A DNA stretch of 64,000 nt from JAIQFL01 sp035295745. Lineage in GTDB: Bacteria; Acidobacteriota; Terriglobia; Bryobacterales; Bryobacteraceae. Both the position numbers and the translations under genes were made by a program. The notes beneath the pieces were generated by a model. It saw only the letters and a list, made by a program, of their open reading frames with translations, did no database searches and had not been told where the DNA came from. Below are positions 9,123-19,700 of this stretch, in pieces. Position 1 is the first letter of the stretch, and each line of letters begins with the position of its first letter. Location: positions 62,001 to 126,000 of the forward strand of contig DATGIL010000015.1 of NCBI GenBank assembly GCA_035295745.1. Reading direction: 5' to 3'.

Positions 9123-10667
9123 GTGCTAAAACACACCGCATATTCGCGCGAGGAACTGCAGTATGTTGGAGCTGTGGAGAGCCGCCATGGCAATATCGAG
9201 CCAGCCCAGCCCGCGAATACGCTGTTCTGCTTCCTTCTGATAGTGCTGGCGGCGTTGCTGGTTGGCTATTCCGAGACGATCGCGTTCATATGGGACGAAG
9301 GCTTTCACCTTCTGGCAGCCCAGTTGATCCTGCACGGAAAGAAGCCTTACCTGGATTTCTGCTTCCCGCAAACGCCTCTCAACGCCTTCTGGAATGCTGC
9401 CTGGATGCGCATTTTGGGGGATACCTGGCGCTCCGCACATGCATTGGCCGCCACCACTACGATGGGCGCCATCGTCCTTGCAGCCGATTTCCTTCGCACC
9501 CGCTTCCCGGATAAGACCTGGCGGGTGCAGGCTGCCAGCGCGGCAGCTCTGTTGCTCGGACTGAACGCCGCCATCGTGGAGTATGGAACAATCGGACAGT
9601 CTTACGCATTCTGCCTGTTTCTCCTGATGTGCGCCTTCCGGGCGGCGGTGGTTGCAGTGCACCGGAGCGACCATCGGTGGACCGCCGCCGCAGGCCTCTT
9701 TTCGGGTGCCGCGGCAGCGTCATCGCTTTTGACTGCGATGGCCGCTCCTGTCTTCCTTCTCTGGATTCTTTGGCACACTCCCCTTGGAAAGGTCCGCCAA
9801 TTCCTCGCCTTCGTTTGCGGTGCGGCCTGTCCGTTTCTCCCTGTGGTTTGGCTCTTCGTACGTGAGCCACGCGTCGTCTTCTTCAATCTTTTTCAGTACC
9901 AGTTGCTATACCGGCGCACCAATTGGGAAGACGCCACTCCCCACGATTTCGAGGTGCTGACCTCGTGGCTCTATTCCCCTGGCGTCTTCCTGCTGGGATT
10001 ACTTGCCCTGCTTGGACTGTGGTTCGTGGCCCGCAAGAGCGACTGGAGTGCCGCCGGCCGAGCTCCGTTCTATCTTTGCGGTTGTCTGGGGTTGGCCATT
10101 GGCATCGAGCTCTGCGCGGCCCATCCTACGTTTCCAAGTTATTGGACGCTGGTGACTCCATTCGTCGCGATCCCCGCCGCCGCTGGCCTCTACGCCGTCA
10201 CTGTCTGGCTTCCTGCCCCGATCCGCAGGGGCTGGATCTGGGCGGCTCTGGTCCTGGTGCTGTCTGTGGGACTGGCAAAATCGCTGCGGGAAGACCGAAA
10301 TCGGCTGACTTGGCAGGATATGGAGGCACTGTCGCGGAAGGTGGATGAGGTGACGGCGCCCGGCGCCCCGATCTGGGCCGACGAACAGGTCTATTTCATT
10401 TCGCGCCGTACTCCAGCGGAAGGCACCGAATTCTCGTATGCAGAAGTGATCGACGTGCCGGAAGACCAGGCTCGTAAACTGCACATTCTATCCGACGTGG
10501 ACTTGGACCGCAAAGCTGCTGAGGGCATCTTCCGCACGGTATCGACGTGTGAAGATCCTGACGTTATCGAGAAGCTGGAACTGCTCAAGTTGTTTCGTCG
10601 CAAGGCGGATGTGGGTGGGCGCTGCAAGGTTTTCTGGGACCCGGTGAACCATCCCGGCGCGCGCTAA
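9123..10667 (+). CDS. Multi-pass membrane protein, GT39/ArnT-like glycosyltransferase
   Basis: 514 residues with many hydrophobic segments. The first is followed by an acidic loop motif, WDEGFHLLAA, and a PYLDFCFPQTPL segment. This is the arrangement of GT-C enzymes that use polyprenyl-phosphate sugars (GT39/PMT/ArnT type), where a DE pair in the first periplasmic loop is catalytic. The C-terminal 130 residues are soluble. The start is uncertain: GTG at 9123 is poorly supported, and GTG at 9174 has GGAG very close. It stands alone between the histidine kinase and the M1 peptidase, so the acceptor cannot be guessed. Confidence 0.7.
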   Translation: MLKHTAYSREELQYVGAVESRHGNIEPAQPANTLFCFLLIVLAALLVGYSETIAFIWDEGFHLLAAQLILHGKKPYLDFCFPQTPLNAFWNAAWMRILGDTWRSAHALAATTTMGAIVLAADFLRTRFPDKTWRVQAASAAALLLGLNAAIVEYGTIGQSYAFCLFLLMCAFRAAVVAVHRSDHRWTAAAGLFSGAAAASSLLTAMAAPVFLLWILWHTPLGKVRQFLAFVCGAACPFLPVVWLFVREPRVVFFNLFQYQLLYRRTNWEDATPHDFEVLTSWLYSPGVFLLGLLALLGLWFVARKSDWSAAGRAPFYLCGCLGLAIGIELCAAHPTFPSYWTLVTPFVAIPAAAGLYAVTVWLPAPIRRGWIWAALVLVLSVGLAKSLREDRNRLTWQDMEALSRKVDEVTAPGAPIWADEQVYFISRRTPAEGTEFSYAEVIDVPEDQARKLHILSDVDLDRKAAEGIFRTVSTCEDPDVIEKLELLKLFRRKADVGGRCKVFWDPVNHPGAR

Positions 10668-10794
10668 CTGCCGCGCAAACAACCCCATCAAGCGCGAGCG
10701 GCGAGACAGCGACCTGTCCCGTCAGGAAGCGAAAAACGCGCAAGCTGCAAAACGCGTACTGGCGGAATCGTCTCCGGCGCGTCAGAATCTAAAT

Positions 10795-13185
10795 ATGAGG
10801 TGGTTTCTCGCGCTTGCCTTTGCCGTCCAGGTGCCCCTTTCGGCGGGAACCGCCGCCGATATCGCTCGCGCCCTCCGGGAAAACAGTTTTGACCCGGAGG
10901 AGTGCTACCGTGTCCGCGATCTGAAGCTGGTCAAAGAGGACCTGCGGATTTACCTCACCGAAGGCCACCTGATTTTCAGCAAGCCGGTGGCTGGGCACCG
11001 GATCGCTGCGGTCTTCGTTGCCGACGTGGAAGGCGGTGACGGCGAGGTCATTCTGCTTCCGCCCGATCGCGCCGAACGACGCTCCCTGTCCACTTTCATC
11101 GATTCTCCTAATCTCGACGAACATATCCGGTCCGCCTTATTCCTCTTCACGGGTGACGATTACCACCAGTTGGTCGCCCAGTTCCCCAACAATCCCGCTA
11201 ACAAGAGAACTCCCGAAATCGGAACACTGCTCGACAAGGAGTGGACGCCCATCTTGCGCAACATTGGCTCGGGGTATGCGCCGCGTCTCACTCTGGACCT
11301 CATGGACCCGGAGGGAACGCGCGCCGGATTGCTCGCCGGTCTCTTCACCAGTTCGCACTTGGGGAATTTCGACGTGTCATTCGATCCGCGGATCGAAGAG
11401 CAGATCGTCGCCGGACAGGTCACCTCGCGCAACAGCATCGCCTATTTCGATATCTGGACCAGTTTCGCCGCGCGTTCTTTCCGGATGAATCCTTCGTTGC
11501 TCCGGCCAGACCTCGCTCTTCGCGACTATCGCATTGAAGCCACGGTTAACCCCGACCTGTCGATGGATGTAGTTACCAAAGTTAAGGTCCGCCCGTCGGC
11601 AAACGTAGTCGTCGAGACCTTCGATGTCTCTCCACAAATGACGATCACCCAAGCCACGGTGGATGGCCGGCCTGCCGAAGTGCTGCAGCGCGATTCCGTG
11701 CGCCTGGCGATGATCCATGGCGGAAATAACCAGTTCCTGGTGGTCCCGCCCGAACCCCTGCAAGCCGGCCGCGAATACGAATTCGAGTTTCATCACTCCG
11801 GAAAAGTAATATACGACGGCGGTGACCGCGTCTTCTATGTAGCGGCGCGCGGCACCTGGTATCCCATGCGGGGAACGCAGTTTTCCAACTACGACCTGAT
11901 TTTCCGCTATCCCAAAGACCTCGACCTGGTAGGGCCAGGTGATGTCGTGGACGATCGCACCGAGGGCGAAGTTCACATTACTCATCGCCGCACCCCGTCG
12001 GCGATTCGCATTGCCGCCTTCAATCTGGGGAATTACGAGCACGCCCGCGTGGAGCGCGGCAACTACGTGGTAGATGTCTGTGCTAATCGGGCTCTGGAGC
12101 GCTCGCTTCGCCCCAAGGCGGAGACCGTGATTCCGATCCTTACCCCAGGGATTCACCCCCGCCGCGTCCCCGATCCCATGGCCGAGACTCAAGTGGTTCC
12201 TCCGCCTCCAGATCCCATGGCACGCCTGCAGGCATTGGCGTCTGAAGTTACCTCCGCGATGGAGTTTATGGCCTCGAAGTTCGGTCCCCCCACTCTGCCG
12301 CATCTCACGGTTTCGCCAATTCCGGGTACATTTGGGCAGGGCTTCCCTGGACTCGTATACCTTTCGACCCTGGCCTATCTGAAAAACGTTCCTGGCCCTC
12401 GCTTCCAGGGCGGCGAATCGCAAGCGGTCTTCTTTCAGGATGTCCTGCAGGCGCACGAGACCGCCCACCAGTGGTGGGGCAACCGGGTTACCGCCGACTC
12501 CTACCGCGACTATTGGCTGATGGAGGCTCTGGCAAATTACTCGGCTCTCCTTTACCTCGAAAAGAGCAAGGGCCCGCACGATTCCGATCAGATGCTGGAC
12601 GCATATCGCAACGAACTTCTGGCCAAGGGCGACAACGGTCAAACGGTCGATTCGACGGGTCCGATCGTCTTAGGTACGCGCCTTGAAAACTCTCAGGAGC
12701 CGCGCGCCTGGCGGTCCATCACCTACGGTAAAGGCTCCTGGATCATGCAGATGCTGCGCCAACGCATGGGCGATACACGCTTCTTCGCCATGCTGGCGGA
12801 ACTGCCCAAGCGCTATGACGGGAAGTCTTTGACAACCGAGGCATTTCGAGAAGTTGCCGCAGAGTTTCTGCCACCGAAATCGCAGGATTCGAAGCTGGAG
12901 ACCTTTTTCGAACAGTGGGTGTATGGAACGGGTATCCCGACCTTCAAGATCACATACACGGTCAAAGGGAAAGCTCCAGCCTTACAGGTGGCGGGTGTGC
13001 TGACTCAGTCCGAGGTAGATGACGATTTCACTACCCTGGTGCCCGTCGAAATTCAAGTCTCTCGAGGTAAAACGGTTACTAAGTGGGTGGCATCGGCGAA
13101 TACTCCGGTCACCTTCACGGTCCCAGTAAGCCAAGCGCCACTAAAAGTCGCTTTAGATCCTCACCACGCCGTACTCCACCGTTAA
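10795..13185 (+). CDS. Secreted M1-family zinc metallopeptidase
   Basis: 796 residues with an N-terminal signal peptide (MRWFLALAFAVQVPLSAG). The gluzincin site is complete: HETAH at residues 554-558 and the third zinc ligand Glu at 577 (LMEALANY), exactly 18 residues between as in M1 enzymes. The HQWWG context is also typical. A long N-terminal beta-rich part and a C-terminal beta domain surround the thermolysin-like core. The usual exopeptidase GAMEN motif is not evident; the nearest stretch is GFPGLVYLS, so substrate specificity may differ from classical aminopeptidases. Probably periplasmic or membrane-associated and degradative. Convergent with the small gene that follows. Confidence 0.85.
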   Translation: MRWFLALAFAVQVPLSAGTAADIARALRENSFDPEECYRVRDLKLVKEDLRIYLTEGHLIFSKPVAGHRIAAVFVADVEGGDGEVILLPPDRAERRSLSTFIDSPNLDEHIRSALFLFTGDDYHQLVAQFPNNPANKRTPEIGTLLDKEWTPILRNIGSGYAPRLTLDLMDPEGTRAGLLAGLFTSSHLGNFDVSFDPRIEEQIVAGQVTSRNSIAYFDIWTSFAARSFRMNPSLLRPDLALRDYRIEATVNPDLSMDVVTKVKVRPSANVVVETFDVSPQMTITQATVDGRPAEVLQRDSVRLAMIHGGNNQFLVVPPEPLQAGREYEFEFHHSGKVIYDGGDRVFYVAARGTWYPMRGTQFSNYDLIFRYPKDLDLVGPGDVVDDRTEGEVHITHRRTPSAIRIAAFNLGNYEHARVERGNYVVDVCANRALERSLRPKAETVIPILTPGIHPRRVPDPMAETQVVPPPPDPMARLQALASEVTSAMEFMASKFGPPTLPHLTVSPIPGTFGQGFPGLVYLSTLAYLKNVPGPRFQGGESQAVFFQDVLQAHETAHQWWGNRVTADSYRDYWLMEALANYSALLYLEKSKGPHDSDQMLDAYRNELLAKGDNGQTVDSTGPIVLGTRLENSQEPRAWRSITYGKGSWIMQMLRQRMGDTRFFAMLAELPKRYDGKSLTTEAFREVAAEFLPPKSQDSKLETFFEQWVYGTGIPTFKITYTVKGKAPALQVAGVLTQSEVDDDFTTLVPVEIQVSRGKTVTKWVASANTPVTFTVPVSQAPLKVALDPHHAVLHR

Positions 13186-13192
13186 GGTCGAC

Positions 13193-13224
13193 GTGGCGCA
13201 GGCAAAGCCTCTTACCTGCGCCAC
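13193..13224. terminator. Inverted repeat between convergent genes, possible bidirectional terminator
   Basis: Perfect 10-bp inverted repeat GTGGCGCAGG / CCTGCGCCAC with a 12-nt loop, sited between the stop codons of the M1 peptidase and the small secreted protein. There is no T-run, so intrinsic termination is only possible. Confidence 0.45.
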
Positions 13225-13235
13225 GCCATCACCCA

Positions 13236-13568
13236 TTACTCGCCGAATTCCAGCGTTTCCGTAGATCCACCCAGCTCAATTGCCTGGATCTTGTTGGTTC
13301 CGCTGGCCTTACTTGTGTCCACGGCGGTCAGGTCGTGCTTGGAACTGGCGTTCTCCACCTTCGTCGGAGCACTGGTACTCTTGCCCGTATCGACGTTGGT
13401 GAATATGGCACTATCGCCATTCACTTTCACCTTGTACTCGCCCGCCCCTAACTGGACGTTTCCAGCCATTGCGGATTCATCGAGGGTAATGTGGTAAGTC
13501 TTTGCATTTGCAATCGAAAGAGAAGCAAACGCCAGCGCTCCTGTAAGAAGCAGATTTTTGAATTTCAT
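13236..13568 (-). CDS. Small secreted protein of unknown function
   Basis: 110 residues. A clear signal peptide (MKFKNLLLTGALAFASLSIANA|K) is followed by a short beta-rich domain with the pattern AG-VQLGAGEYKVKV and a polar Thr/Ser-rich tail. A strong ribosome site (GGGAGG) lies 6 nt upstream of the start. Similar short proteins with a YKVKV core are common in acidobacterial secretomes (from memory), but I know no assigned function. It has its own promoter region (13569-13743) and no operon partner. Confidence 0.8.
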   Translation of the reverse strand: MKFKNLLLTGALAFASLSIANAKTYHITLDESAMAGNVQLGAGEYKVKVNGDSAIFTNVDTGKSTSAPTKVENASSKHDLTAVDTSKASGTNKIQAIELGGSTETLEFGE

Positions 13569-13743
13569 TGATAGCCTCCCGGTAATCTCGATTGGATTAC
13601 TCTCCTGCCTATAGAGACGGATGCGCGATGCCCAAGGTGACAGGGGTTAACCCGGCCAGGTGCCACGAGACACAGATACAGGGGTGTCGGTGGCCGGGCA
13701 GGTGTAGAACGCACCGGATCGTGGCGCAGCACCAACTGGCTGT

Positions 13744-14634
13744 CTAAGTGTTCAGGACGCGGGACATACGCTCGATGGCTTCGTCGATTTCGGCAGTGTT
13801 TTTAAAACCGATGGTGACGGAGTCGACGCATCCGAGATTCATGGCGAATTTCATGGCGGCGTCGCGATCGGCGGCAGTGGTGAACCGGCCCTCGCCGCAG
13901 AGTTTCATGCTGATCACACCCATGCCGTCCGCGTGCACTTTTTTGGTGTGAGCCACGACCTCGTCGACATTGCCAGGCACCTGGTCGCGGGCATCCTCGC
14001 TGTCCATCTTGGTGCCATTGTGATTCATGCGGATCATGGCGATGTCGAGCCAACGATTGCCGGGGAACGTGCGCAGCGCGGGCAGTCCGTGCACCGAGGC
14101 GCCGTGCGAGAGGATCACCTTCTTCGATTTAGCTTCGGAGAAGCCATCCTGCAAGCTCCGGTAATCGTCTTCCCATGTCGCGGGGCGCAGACAGTGCAGC
14201 AGCATGATGTCGATGTAGTCAGTCTGGAGCTGGCGGCGGGCGATGTCGAGGCCGGGCGTGGGATCGCCGGAGGCAGGAGTGTGGTACTTGGTCATGAGGC
14301 GGTAGGTGTCGCGCGGGATGCCTTTTAGCGCAATACCGAGCATCTCGGGCATGCCGTGATAGGTGTCGGAGGTTTCGAAGAAGCGGACGCCGCGGTCGTA
14401 GGCGTAGCGGACGAGGCGGGTGAACTCGTCCTGGCCGAGCGAGCGCTGGACTTGGCCGCCGTGCGTGCCGGTTCCGAATGCGAGGCGCGTGACCTTTACG
14501 CCGGACTTGCCCAGGGTGACCCAGTCGGTGGCCGCGCGTTTGGTGACGGCGGCTGGCGAGATGCCGCCCGCGCCCGAAAGTATAGTGGCGGCGACACTGG
14601 TTTTCAGAAAATCTCGTCTGCTGGATTTGCCCAT
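13744..14634 (-). CDS. Exported aldo/keto reductase family oxidoreductase (Tat signal)
   Basis: 296 residues. The N-terminus SSRRDFLKTSVAATILSG is a twin-arginine signal, so the protein should be exported folded. The AKR barrel shows the catalytic Asp and Tyr in FFETSDTYHG, the Lys in LMTKYHT and the His in MLLHCLRP, giving a complete D-Y-K-H set. The substrate is unknown. GAGGGG upstream supports the start at 14634. The gene follows the kinase-FGE gene on the same strand by about 20 nt, so it could be co-transcribed with the secretion block, but function gives no reason for that. Confidence 0.88.
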   Translation of the reverse strand: MGKSSRRDFLKTSVAATILSGAGGISPAAVTKRAATDWVTLGKSGVKVTRLAFGTGTHGGQVQRSLGQDEFTRLVRYAYDRGVRFFETSDTYHGMPEMLGIALKGIPRDTYRLMTKYHTPASGDPTPGLDIARRQLQTDYIDIMLLHCLRPATWEDDYRSLQDGFSEAKSKKVILSHGASVHGLPALRTFPGNRWLDIAMIRMNHNGTKMDSEDARDQVPGNVDEVVAHTKKVHADGMGVISMKLCGEGRFTTAADRDAAMKFAMNLGCVDSVTIGFKNTAEIDEAIERMSRVLNT

Positions 14635-14657
14635 AGAATCCCCTCGATTCTGTAGCT

Positions 14658-16358
14658 TTATTTCTTGGCCCCGGCGTCTTTGGGCGGATCCTCAACGCAG
14701 CGGAATCCGATATTCGCTGCTTTCCATCTGGCCGGAACGGTGTTGGAGTCCCAGATGACCCGATCGACCAGAGGTTCGTATGCCGATTCGCCCCGAATTA
14801 CGTACCACTTCTCGGCGTTGGTTGGTGGGGGCGTCAACTTGTCGGCGAAATTGGCGAGCGTTTCAGCGCTGGCCGGGCGGGACTGATCAACGAGTTCCCA
14901 GACATTGCCGACCATGTTCAGGGCGCCGAAAGGGCTGGCGCCGTTAGCGAAATCGGTGACGGGGTGAAACGGCGGAGCGGGGGCCTTCGGAGCCGGCCGC
15001 ACGTTCGCTTTGCTGAGATCCACGTCATTGCCCCATGGATAGAGCCATCCCTCGGTACCCCGAGCGGCCTTTTCCCATTGGTGCCCGGTGGGGAGCTTTT
15101 TGCCTGCCCAGGTGGCAAAGTCCTGCGCGTCGGTGAACGAGACATTAACGACAGGGTAGTCGGGTTTGTCTGCGGCGAAGTCAGTCGGCCTGGCGTGATT
15201 AGTCTTCGCACAGAACTCGGCGTAGGCTTTGTTGGAGACCTCCGTCTTGTCGATGTAGAAGGCAGGAAGCGAAATAGTCTCCTTGTTCTCGCCGAAGAGG
15301 AATGGCCCGTCGGGCACCAATACCATTTCGCCGGTCGGCGTGGAGATGGTCTTGGGGAGCTCTGGTGCCATGACAATCACCGGCTTGGCTTTGTTACCGA
15401 TCACGAAATAGAGTGCGACCGCCAGCACCACGACGAGTCCGATGATGACGGGCAGGAGCCAGGCGGGCCGGGATGGGGCCGGCGGAGCAGGCTGGGGGGC
15501 GATCAGATGGGTGGGAGTCGGCACCACCATGGTGGGCGCGTCCAACTCGGCGATGCAGCGCTCGATTTCGGCACACACGGGGGAAAAGCCTTGCGGACGA
15601 TCGGCCGGATTCTTGGCAGTGCAGCGGGCTACCAGGTCGCAAATTGCCGGCATGGCGCCGGCTTGCCGCATGGGCTCGAGATTCAACGGCTCGTTGAGAA
15701 TGCTGTAGAAGATGCGTTCGACGGAGTCGCCGGTGATGGGCTTGGCGCCGGTCATCAGTTCAAACATGAGGATGCCAAAGGAGTAGACATCGACCTGGTC
15801 GCTGATGTCTTGGCCCATCACCTGTTCGGGCGCCATGTAGTAAGGGGTGCCAAGCACGTACCCGGCGCGCGTCATGTTGAGGCCTTCGGTCTTGGCGATG
15901 CCGAAGTCCATGAGCTTGACGGTGCCAGCCGCGTTGATGTGCACGTTCTCGGGCTTGATGTCGCGGTGAATGATTTTCTGGCCGTGGATGTACTCGAGAG
16001 CGCGGGCGATCTGAAGGGCGATTTTGAGCTTGGACTTCTGGTCACCAGTTCGGCCGCCTTTGATCGCATGGCGGAGATCTTCGCCCTTGAGAAGCTCCAT
16101 GACCATGAAGGGGCGCTGTTTCTCGTCCTCGCCGAAGTCGTAAATGCTGAGGACGTTGTCGTGCGTGATGTTGCCGGCCATGCGGGCTTCGGCGAGGAAG
16201 CGGGCTTTGGCCTCGGGGTCCTGGCAACCAGCTTCGGTCAGGATTTTGACGGCAACAGTGCGGCCGATGAGGGTGTCCCGGGCGCGATAGACGTGGGACA
16301 TGCCGCCGCCCAGGAACTCCTCGAGCTCATACTTGCCGATTCTCGCAGGTAATTCCAT
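14658..16358 (-). CDS. Ser/Thr protein kinase fused to an FGE-sulfatase-type domain
   Basis: 566 residues. The Hanks-type kinase (about 8-265) has a Gly-rich loop (FLGGGMSHVY), VAVK lysine, IHRDIKPEN catalytic loop, DFG and APE motifs, so it should be active. One transmembrane helix follows (about 297-317). The extracytoplasmic C-terminal half (about 340-555) is a formylglycine-generating-enzyme-like fold: LVPDGPFLFGENKE, YIDKTEVSN, PVVNVSFTDA, LPTGHQWEKAARG, NMVGNVWEL, NIGFRCV. In such fusions the FGE-like part is usually a ligand or structural module rather than an enzyme. Its place after tssM, on the same strand, suggests a PpkA-like regulator of type VI secretion (inference from position). 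Confidence 0.9.
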   Translation of the reverse strand: MELPARIGKYELEEFLGGGMSHVYRARDTLIGRTVAVKILTEAGCQDPEAKARFLAEARMAGNITHDNVLSIYDFGEDEKQRPFMVMELLKGEDLRHAIKGGRTGDQKSKLKIALQIARALEYIHGQKIIHRDIKPENVHINAAGTVKLMDFGIAKTEGLNMTRAGYVLGTPYYMAPEQVMGQDISDQVDVYSFGILMFELMTGAKPITGDSVERIFYSILNEPLNLEPMRQAGAMPAICDLVARCTAKNPADRPQGFSPVCAEIERCIAELDAPTMVVPTPTHLIAPQPAPPAPSRPAWLLPVIIGLVVVLAVALYFVIGNKAKPVIVMAPELPKTISTPTGEMVLVPDGPFLFGENKETISLPAFYIDKTEVSNKAYAEFCAKTNHARPTDFAADKPDYPVVNVSFTDAQDFATWAGKKLPTGHQWEKAARGTEGWLYPWGNDVDLSKANVRPAPKAPAPPFHPVTDFANGASPFGALNMVGNVWELVDQSRPASAETLANFADKLTPPPTNAEKWYVIRGESAYEPLVDRVIWDSNTVPARWKAANIGFRCVEDPPKDAGAKK

Positions 16359-16767
16359 TTATGAGAGCTATTCTACCTGGGAAAGAGAGCGCTGAGGGAG
16401 CCGAGAGCGCAGAAGTGCTTGATTTCCCGGAGGTGTGGTAGCTGGGGCGGGTTGGGGATTGACGCAAAGACGCGAGATGGATGGCTTGATTTCGTGGTTG
16501 TCGCGTTGGCCGCCCATTGCGAACGACCACTTCTTGCAACTTATGTGCAAAATGGCCGCCGCCGTTTCTTTGCGCCCTCTGCTTTCTCTGCGGGCATCCA
16601 CGCGGCCAAAGCAAGGCATGAACCGCGTTTCCTGCCGTAGCCATGAAAACTTCGCGTCGGACCTGACGTCGCCTAACCTGCTCCGGTTTCTCGGCGTCTC
16701 CGCGTCTCGGCGATAAACTCCCAACTCGCGTACGTCTTCCGATCTGTGCTGCGGTCCGACTTCTCAC
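16359..16767. other. Non-coding spacer with repeat debris
   Basis: 409 bp between the kinase-FGE gene and tssM. No convincing gene. It contains words of a dispersed family (GACGCAAAGACGCGAG near 16461, TCTCGGCGTCTCCGCGTCTCGGCGAT near 16689) related to the inverted repeat at 31324-31398. Reading frames here have no family features. The gap may contain the promoter of the kinase gene. Confidence 0.6.
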
Positions 16768-19700
16768 TTATTTGGCTACGTCGGAGACGCAGGTGAAGGA
16801 AAAGTAGCCGGGCATGAAGATCTGCGGGTTCGCGAGGAACGTCAGGCGTACGGTGACCGGTTGGCCGGTCGACGGGTTAGTGATGGGCTGCGGCGGAACA
16901 CCGGAGGTCAGCACGAATTCCACCGTGTCGCCCATGCGCTTGTTGGCACGGGCGACGAAATTGAAGACCGACCAGAGTCCTGGGAAGGTCGGGAAATCGA
17001 AGTCCTTGCCGCCCTGGAAGGTCACGCTCATTTGCGTTCCGGGGACGGGCCCGGGCCATGTGAATGGCTTGGGCGCGGCGTTGGCGGTGGTGAAGACTAC
17101 GGTGTTTCCGTCAATCGCGACCTTGATGCTCTGCTGTTCGGGAGCCAGTTCGGGCTTCACCTGGTAATTGAATTTGGGACCAGTTCCACCCTGGTAGGCG
17201 GCCTCGGTGAAGTCGCCAGCATGATTCAGGAAATTCAAGAACGCGGGCGTGATGTTGACGTTGCTGCCAGGGATCGGCACGAAGTGAGTGCCTGAGCGGC
17301 TTAAGATCTTGGCGAGATTCTGGTCGTAGAACTGCCAGATGATGCCTTCCTTAGGCTTAAAGACCGAATCAAACTCCTGCAACGTGGAAGGTGGGGCTTC
17401 CGGGCTGCCCTTGAACGGATACTTATTGAAGATGGGAGTGATCTGCGCGCACATCTGCTTGCCGGCTTGATTGAGCGAGATGGCCGGCGAGGGAGGCTTG
17501 AGATAAGGCTCGACGAAGACAATCGGGTCGGTGAGGAGCTTCTGCACTCTGGCCTGAATCGGAGAATCCGCGTTGAAGTTCAGAGAGAGGGTAGTGACGG
17601 AAGTCTCGGCGGCCTTGGCTACTTGCAGCGCTGAGGCGAGCTCCGATTCGTTGGGCTGCGGTTTATCCGCAATGGTATCGATGGCCGACTGCAATTGCGC
17701 CAGTGCGGTGATGTAGCCTTGGTTGGAGGCGCCGACGTAGCGATCCGTAATCTCGGGAGGAGTGACGATGCGGACCGGCTGGAAGATTTTCGAGCCGGAG
17801 TCCTGTCCATTGGTGTTCTGCGACGCCTGGGAGGACATCTCGAGCAAGGGCGCCAGGTTGCTGGAGTGCTGCTTCAGCTTGTTAGCGGCATCCTTGAGCC
17901 CGGAATAGCGCACCACGGCCGCAGCGTTGATGTATCCGATCCAGGCTTGCACCCAATCGTTGTCGAATTTCCCCTTGAGGTCGCGCTCCAACTGCGCGCG
18001 GTCGTTGATGTTACCAGGACCGGGATCGCCCAGCACCCAAGTCTCGCCGTTGAAGTAGCGGTCGGCGTGCCCGATGGCGTCGGTCATGAACTTCCGGCCG
18101 CCCGCGGTGAAGGCGCCGCGGACCTCTTTGTTGTTGATGAGGACGGCGGCAGATCCCGGGAAGTCGCGATTGAACTGGACGGATTTGCCGGACTTGTCGG
18201 CCTCGGCAAGCATGAAGTTGTAGACGCGCTCGGTTCCGGCATACTGCTTGAGATAGGAGCGCGCGCGTTCCACGGACTGCCCGTCATTCTCGCTGGAGTA
18301 AGGATTCTCTTCCTTCAACTCCTCCGCATAAAAATCGAACTGCTTCTGGGCCAGAGCCAGGCGCTCGGGATCGACGCTCTTGTTGACGGTCCACCACGTG
18401 GTCAAGGTCGGCGTGAGGAACAGCTTGGTCGTCCGGTCGTGGTTGGACGTGGTCATCAGGTAACCCTTGAGACAGTCGTACGTAGGCTGATACTCGTGAT
18501 CGGGCACGGGGCTGCCCGGCAGGCTCCTGAGATTAGCCAGCATGGCGTTCTGAGTCTGGCCGAACATGGCCAGTCTGAAGCGATCGAAGTAGATGGCCTT
18601 AGTGGGGCGGTACAGGTCTTCGCCGATGTAGAGGAACCAGCGATAGAGCCAGGGTGAGCCCTCATTGTGATATTTGCGCAGGGTCACCAGGGACTCGCGC
18701 AGCCTGTCGAGGCGGCGAAGCACATCCAGCGAGGCAACATCGCTCGAGGAACTGCCGACCGAAGAGATGCCGATGGCGGCCTCGCGGACATCGTTCTCCA
18801 ACCCGCGATTGTTGAAGAACGAGATGGTGAACATCACCAGGAGCAAGAAGGCGAGAATGGAGCCACTGAGAAGCATCCAACGGCGGGCGGTGCTGGTTTT
18901 CGCGCTGGCGCCGCTGGCGCCCAAGGCGGCTCGATCGACCAGCAGGATGTCGTTGAAGAGGTGAGCCAGGAATAGCCACTGCGGAACCTTGCGGGTACCG
19001 ACGACTTGGGGACGCGCGGCAGCTTGACGCGCGGCGTTGGCCATCATCGCGCGGTTGAAGATGCCAGTAGCGCCGGTGGGCCCAGCTTCGGCGGATTGCT
19101 GCGCGGCCTCCACGGGGGCCATTTCGTTGATGATGACAGGGCGGACGCCGGCGAAGTAGAATCCGCGCAGAAAGGGACCGACCGTCAACTGGCTGGGGCG
19201 GCAGAGATCGACCAGGAACTGGACAAGGGCCGGGCGAACTTTGCGAAAGGCGCGGGGGAACTCGTAGGCCGTGGGGAGTTTGTTTGCGTCGCCCTCGCGC
19301 GCCAGGAACTCGATGCGGGCATCGGCAAGAGAGCGGAAGAGGCGCTCGAACTGGCCGGTCAGGCGCGCGGTTTCTTCTTCGGCGTAGACACCCTCACTGC
19401 GGCGGTCGAGCATCGGCAGGGTCACGCCGAGTACCTGGGTGGACTCTTCGTTGGTGAGGTTGCGGACGAAGTCGGTGAAGAAAGGCAAGCGGTCGGTCTT
19501 GGTGAAGAGGGCGTAAACGGGGAGGTTGATGCCGAGGCCTTGCGAGATCTCACCGAGGCGGGCGCGCAGGTTGCGGGCGGCATTGCTGGCGATTTCGGGC
19601 GCTCCGGACTTGGTGAAGTTCTCGCAATCGAAACAGACGAGGGCGGCGCGAGGGGCTTGTTCCCCTTTGCGAACGACGGCTCCGCGGGGCTGGAGTTTTT

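Noticed and set aside
14964..16352. Long plus-strand frame opposite the kinase-FGE gene
   Set aside because: Antisense shadow from high GC; no domain signal.
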